Source: Liolophura sinensis
Taxonomy: Eukaryota; Mollusca; Polyplacophora; Chitonida; Chitonidae
DNA: 64,000 nucleotides
Direction of reading: 5' to 3'
Assembly (NCBI RefSeq): GCF_032854445.1
Contig: NC_088300.1
Span: 59,866,984 to 59,930,983 of the forward strand
Shown: piece by piece, positions 57,464 to 64,000 of the stretch
Layout of the letters: the number at the start of each line of letters is the position of its first letter
Numbering within the stretch: position 1 is the stretch's first letter
Notes under the pieces: generated by a model
Told to the model about the DNA's origin: nothing
The model's database searches: none
Seen by the model: the letters and a program-made list of their open reading frames with translations, nothing else
Made by a program: the position numbers and the translations under genes

Positions 57464-60400
57464 GTAAGCTTGACTCGACTCGTTCAGACACATGTCTTAT
57501 TGCCAGCTTGCACGTTGACAGCGCTGACAAACACGTAGGCTACAACATCATTTTGCCCGGGCTTTTCTTATTTCTCTGGTAACACCTTTGTGTGTTTCCA
57601 AGTGCAATCGCGTTCAAGTGTAATGAACAATTATGACAAAGAGACAGCAACATACTTCAGTGTAATGGTATGCAAAGTCTCTATCCTGCAAAGGCTTGGC
57701 TGCAAAGCCAAGGCGATTCATCTGCAAATATACATGTAGTGCTCACTACTGAGCACAATTACTCCCTCTGCACATCTCAGTTCTCAGCATGCTGTTTAAT
57801 CCGAATACACTGACTAGTATTAGGTTTGTATACACCATGATCGTGGCTTATCAAACTCTAGTAGGATAGGAAACAGATAGTACAATGTCTCAAAGCAGGT
57901 CAAATGCACAGGATAGCATCTTCCCTTCCCATCGCCATGCACAATTTTGTAATGGTAGTCTGATTAAGTATCATTTTTCAGCAGAAAGCATCCAGTCTAT
58001 GTGGGTACCACCTTATTTTCAAGACAGGCACCATACAGTTAAACAGGAAAATTCCCATAAGGATACTTCTGAAGCGTTTTCTTCTCTGACAGTGACCTTT
58101 TTACTCTCTTGGATTATTCTCGCAGTATCATTTTGATTTTTTTAAATTGGGTTATTTATAGTATCATAGTTTTCGCACTCTCTGAAATAACTGCAAATTG
58201 TCGAGTGTTGGATGTAGACTCATGGTCATGATTCATGATTTGACCCGGTTAAATAATGAGACACATAGCAGGAGATATTACAACATGGATTTAACCATCA
58301 AGAGACATGTGTAGTGCTTATAAATACAAGTTGCAAACTTTTCTGGTTAGGATTATGGCATATCTAAAAACTTTTCTCAACTTACATATATAGTCAGTGT
58401 ACTCAGACAACATGCTGTCCGCATTGTAAAGATGCTTGACACTGTATACATTTGCTGTAAAGACTAGGTTGCTGCCTATCACTGTTGAACCACTTCTCAA
58501 ATCTTCATTGTGAAAAGCAGATTCTTCATGGACTTGATGTCACTTAGCCACATGACATCAACCACAACTTTATAAATCAACAGTTAATAATATTTTAAAT
58601 TAATTGACTAGGTATGCTATCATACTTTTCTGGTATAGTGGCATGCTTGTCTCAGCAGCAGCTGGTCAGCAGTATTTTGTCTGTTAATTCCTGACAAGCA
58701 CCCTTGAGTTATTTTTCTGCAGCCACAAAGAGATAGTGTCTGCTATCCTCATTTTGTGATGTTTATTTGCGATGCACCTACAGTCCACCTTTGACTTGTC
58801 AAATGAAATGTTTGACTCAGCCGATACAACCCGGACAATACAGCCATGATCTGGTTGGTTGGATTGCCAGAGTACACAAACTCTATTTGAGTAACAGCAT
58901 GTTGAGTCAATTACTATAAGGGGATATGATGGGATATGAAACAACAAGTCAGCATAGTTCTGCATGACATTATATACTAAAGTTAGTGCTACATTCTACA
59001 TACATACACAGTGCAGATATATTGTAAGAAGATTTAGCTACCTTATAAGATGACAAGTCTTTGTGAGTCATATATCTGGAACTTTTTTCAAAGTGATAGC
59101 TAGGTGATATTGTCATGGCTTCAAGGGACATGGTTTACAAAAAATTATGTACTCAGTCTCCTGAAAATGAGCCCTGTTCTTGCTTTCACGCCTTATTATT
59201 GCACTTGCTCACTTCTGGATTTATAAAGCCATAATAAAACGCCAACTGTTCCTTGATAATAAATTTCACAATGTAAAAAGAAAAAAAAAAAGAGAAGAAG
59301 AAAGGTGTGCACCCATACAAATAAAACATCATATCATAATGTAATGTAATATATTTCAGATGTGTAGCTTTTTTATATATGTAGCTAGCTACTGGTCCCT
59401 GATGATTGAAATAATTGATTGAAATAAAAAAGCAAGGCCATTTGGACTCCATGTTTTCTTCACTTAACATAGGAGAGAAATAGGAACAAAAAATGAAATC
59501 TGGACGCCTGGCTCAAATGGACTCACAGACTCACCCTCCTTCTCATTTCTGATTAACCTCCAGTCTGTTGTACATAAAAATATTTTATCTTACATAAAGG
59601 TTGGCATGTAAAAATTCACTGTGGTAAGAAGATGAAGGCCTTAAAGGAAAACACCTCTAAAAATTGAAGTAGGGACCACTAAGTAGACCACTTAAAACTA
59701 TGCATAAATATATTTTCATTCGTTGTGTTAGATTTGTGTGAAAAGAGTTAAAGGTGCTCAAACATTTGACTCCTAAGGTGGGCATTATGGACCATACTAT
59801 CAGAGGTCAGGAACTCGGACGCCACAGGAAGTTTATCCAACTCTAATCACGACATTGGATGTTGGAATAACTTTTTTTACCCATGAGTGAAAAGTTACTG
59901 AAATTAAGCTCCTCAAAATTCCTTCCTTATGAACATCAGGAAAAAATGTGATGTGACGTCAGGGTTCCTAGATACTGTCAATATGGCTCATAAAACCCAC
60001 CATAGTTTTCAAATATTTGAATGCTTTTCAACACCCTGAAAAAATAAATGAAAGCATTTTTATGCATGGTTTTCATTTGTCTTTATGATGAACCTTACTT
60101 CATATTTTAACTTTCTTTTACTTTTGATGCCGGCACTTATTTTTATAATAAGGAATTAATTATACGTCTCAAAAACCTCTTCAGTGACAATGTAAGGTTT
60201 ATAAATCAATCAAAATCAAATAACATGTCACAATTCAGTAATTTATCAAGGGCTGACCTATGCATGATAGAATAGCCAAACATACATGGATGCGGGCAAT
60301 TTGAATGTTGTATACGTGTAGTTGTATACGTGTATGACACCTTAATTCCTGTGTTGTTGTCTCTGTATCCTGCCGAGTAGAAATCCACATTTTAGATACC

Positions 60401-63400
60401 ATCGATTATTATATGGCACTAAAACCCCAGATATGAGGATAAACTAATTGGAAGCAGTGTGTATATATACTAGGTTTAGTATTAAAAATAACACTGACAA
60501 TATCCTACCCCCACTGAGTTCTAGCATTTAATTCACCAGCAAATACAGAGATCTTCTGTCTAGTGCTGTCACTGTCAAGAGAGTTAACTAGTAATTTACA
60601 TGTACATAATATACCATAGCTAATTACTTGCAGCTGTTACATTTTATAATGTACATAGCCATACCATTTCAGTTATATATTACACTGTTATTACCTCTGC
60701 TCAAACAGCAGTGGCTCAATTTGCATTTTTATGGCGGCCATTGTACAGTAATAAAATGATACTTCATGGATACAGATATTTTAAAATGTGAACATAAAAG
60801 GTCAGATGAAGTAACCAACACCAGATAAACCATAAAACTTTTTATTTATGGTTTTTAAAAGTTTTTGTTCCTTTAACAATAAAACACATGTGGAAATAAA
60901 AATCCACAATGACCTTGTGGAATCCCATAAATGATATAATATTACATAACTGTTTAGTTTTTGTTGCACAGTTCTTGGTGAAGCTAGTTTTCACACTCAG
61001 ATTCAAAAACATCTGGTGACACTCGCCATTATACTCTGGTAACTAGATTCAGAAATATCTGTAGACAATTGCCATTATGTTATCTAGTACACAGATTCAC
61101 AAAAATCTGTAGACTCTCACCATGTTACCAGTATCTGCCAGGTACACGGATTGAGAAACATTTGTAGAAATTCCCATTATGTAATCATATGATTCAGCAA
61201 TAAATTATAGCACCCCCACAGCATTATTGCAGACAGAAAATACTGTTTGTTCGTTTAAATTCATTCTCATTATACCGGCTACAAAGAACCAAATTTTACA
61301 ATGTACCTGAGATGATAACCTTTAATTAAAATTAACATGAATATTATTAACACAGCAATATCCTTTAGAGCATCAAGTGGTAAGCTGGTCACAGAAATCA
61401 GAACAACCTAAGTGAATATACAGTCTAAAACATATATGTACACCAGAGCCATCCAAAACCTCACATGTCCAACATTCAATCTTCAAGAGGAGTAGATCAC
61501 AAACAAAATGTTTTTTTTTTTTTACTTTTACTCTAAATGTTTGTAGGTTGGGGTAAAAGCATCAGTGATAGGATATTCTCTGACAGTATCATTATGAGTA
61601 TTTTGCAGTCTCCAAATTTCTGTACACTATATCAAATGTTTGCAAGTTTAAAATATTGAAATTCTTGTGGGGGCCTCTGTGGCTCAGTCGGTTAGCGCGC
61701 TAGCGCAGCGTAATGATTCTGGAGCCTCTCACCAATGCAGTCGCTGTGAGTTCAAGTCCAGCTCATAATGACTTCCTCTCCGGTCGTAAGTGGGAAGGTC
61801 TGGCAGCAACCTGCGGATGGTCGTGGGTTTCCCCCGGGCTCTGCCCAGTTTCCTCCCACTATAATGCTGACCGCTGTTGTATAAGTGAAATATTCTTGAG
61901 TACGGCATGAAACACCAATCAAATAAATAAAATAAATTGAAATTCTTGTAAATTTCTGATTGATGCCCAGTGACATTATCAGGGACGTACATGTACATGT
62001 AGCTTGTGAAGTACATGTAAGTGTCGTACGGCATTTGTTGGTACCCTGATGTGGGATATGCATGTATTATATTGGTAATACACTTTAGTGTTAATCTGTA
62101 CATATACATGCACATATTGGTGAATGTAACATCAATACTCTATAGTATTGCTGCTCTCCAGACTCAGGTGAGCGATAATATCCCCATTAGCCGTTACTCA
62201 CTCAGGAATAAACGGGTTCATGTCATGACACTGAATGCTGTTTGCCATTATGCGTATTAATTCAGTGAGTCTGGAAGAAGTGGTGCCTATAATATCTCCA
62301 GGGCTTTCGTTGGTAACCATATGCAAGTAGTTTGGAAACTCACAGCAAGGTTTTCCACACAGTGCTGGATATATACATGCATATACCTAGATTAATGAAG
62401 TATGAAAAAAAAAAATTCTAGCAACTGTCTATATGATATGGAAATCTTCGAATTTTGTATATATTTATTTCTTCTTTCAAGAAACTTTACATACTGGTAG
62501 TATGCATCATCTGCATATTTCCATGATATTTTCTTTTGGACATTTTTTTCACAGCGGACTGTGAATAAAAACCCCAAACCATTGAGGATCTACAGTGGGC
62601 TTTATAGGTTGAAGCACTGTGATGTCAGATTCTTTTTTTTGAAGTGTTTGAAGCCTGCTCTAACTCTAAACCCAGATGTACATGTAGATGTCACTCGTAC
62701 TGTATTTACATGTACATTCATTTTCAACAGAGGAATATAGCAGTGAGAGCATATTTAGTAGCAAAAGGAATCGGGGACATCATTGTGCTTCAACTTGATT
62801 GGTACCCAGTTCTATATGGTCCAAAAAATCATAGAACCTCAGTCTTTATTTGCATTTTATTCACTGTAAAAAAAAAAGTTTGAGGCATGTTGCTGTTTAT
62901 TCTGAGGAAGACGCCAACCTTCGAATTAAAACCGATTACAAAATATTCTGTTGAGCCGTTGAGATTTGAGTTTTTCATAAGGTTACTAAAAGCCTGTTTG
63001 AATAAACATGTTGCAGTAAAATATCATACAAATGCACATGTATAGACAACTTCATGTGACCAGTAACTTTTGGTGTTGGCTTTGTTGGTTTACCTTTGAT
63101 GAGTAGTTACAGTACTTCACTGCCAGCGATGTAGAAAGAATACATGTGGATTTGTAGAGGCTGCTACAAAGCCGGGATTTTAGCCTTAATGTTTGTTGTA
63201 TTGATCTCAGATTAGTATTCTTTTCTATTGGCTATTTTGGTATGATTTTTTGTTTGACTTAAGGTTTTTCTAGATCAGGTTGCCATACTTCTTGATGGCT
63301 ATTATACAGTTTCTAGGTTACGGTGATTATGACAAAGAATGTAGAGGGCCCAAATCCCCCTAATGTGATAGGCTTTGCAAATGATTGGAAGATTTAATTA

Positions 63401-64000
63401 TGTCTGAATAGGGTTTATTTTATTTTCATTGTTAGACTGTTTTTACATTCTAAAGGTTTTGTCAATTCAGGCAAAAAATAATATTTTACATTTATTTGCA
63501 TTGGTCTGAGATGTTAAATTTTTCAGTTGCTGAGCTGCTGGTGTCAGTTGTTTGTATCCCCAACTTGTGGAATGTTCCATCTGTAAAAGGCCAATGTTTA
63601 ATGCATGGGACAGTTTTTACTTGAGGATATATTATTGGCTTCAACATTGGCTTCAACTGATTCATGTATGATCATTATAAAATTAAGTCAGCTTGTTTAT
63701 GCCTGAAATGAACCTTGTTGAACAATATTTAATCGATCTTTGACATATTTTCTTGTTGTTGGAGTTCAAATTGAACTTGAGCTGATGCTCTGCTGGCTCC
63801 CTGAAAAGGTGCATGTATTAGAATGTGGGCTTGATTAATGTAAAACATCAATCAAATTAATAAATAAATCAAAACTTTTGATCCAATTAAATGCTATAAA
63901 GTTTCATACAGTTACATGGATCCACTGGTACATGTAGGTGAAGTTCTAATGCCTGATCAGATCATGTTTTACCTACATTGTGAGGTAAGGAGTTCATTGT
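57464..64000. other. Presumed RP2 intron 1
   Basis: No RP2 exon or other gene is recognisable. The stretch holds one full-length SINE (61669-61936), several TACATGTA palindromes, a possible worn SINE tail near 63842-63868 and AT-rich unique sequence. An 83-codon frame at 57885-58136 ending in a hydrophobic segment is the only curious ORF. Confidence 0.55.
61669..61936 (+). mobile_element. Full-length tRNA-derived SINE with target-site duplication
   Basis: This is the best-preserved copy. TGGCTCAGTCGGTTAGCGCG is the A-box and GTGAGTTCAAGTCC the B-box region; intact central and 3' sections and an AATAAATAAAATAAA tail follow. An exact 13-bp direct repeat, TTGAAATTCTTGT (61656-61668 and 61937-61949), brackets it. 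Confidence 0.97.

Noticed and set aside
62715-62818. Possible RP2 or other exon between CAACAG and ATG|GTCC
   Set aside because: Splice-like ends are present, but the translation does not match RP2 after PKQYSW and no family is recognisable.

Overview
The window is eukaryotic, animal nuclear DNA. It is AT-rich, with small exons bounded by GT/AG introns, repeats between the genes and tRNA-derived SINEs. The proteins and the dispersed repeats fit a lophotrochozoan, most likely a mollusc. The species cannot be fixed from the sequence alone.

All recognisable genes lie on the + strand in the right two thirds. (1) 19933-25501: an 11-exon gene for a 329-residue BAR-type coiled-coil protein. It resembles the fungal eisosome core proteins Pil1/Lsp1 and ends in a proline-rich tail with a PPPY motif. 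(2) 30400-33566: ATG101, 8 exons and 218 residues, the HORMA-domain subunit of the autophagy-initiating ULK complex. (3) 34791-39911: RLIG1 (C12orf29-type 5'-3' RNA ligase), 7 exons and 340 residues, starting 1.2 kb after ATG101. (4) 47968-53786: calumenin, an ER six-EF-hand CREC protein ending HDEF, with two alternative versions of its seventh exon. (5) 57384-57463: the first coding exon of RP2, whose remaining exons should lie beyond the window.

The left 18 kb holds no gene I can support. It contains a 60-bp tandem array followed by a near-perfect 149-bp hairpin, CpG-rich short repeats, diverged copies of a repeat carrying CACGTGA motifs, and SINE fragments. A 55-bp minisatellite (about 28965-29777) separates genes 1 and 2. 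The 40-46.5 kb interval is repeat-filled and includes a local duplication.

The strongest leads are four. The calumenin exon pair is forced to be mutually exclusive by reading phase. An animal Pil1/Lsp1-like protein is unusual. A consensus CLEAR (TFEB-type) site lies inside a perfect inverted repeat just upstream of ATG101. The palindrome TACATGTA is strongly over-represented but unevenly placed. No virus, toxin, CRISPR or prokaryotic system is present.
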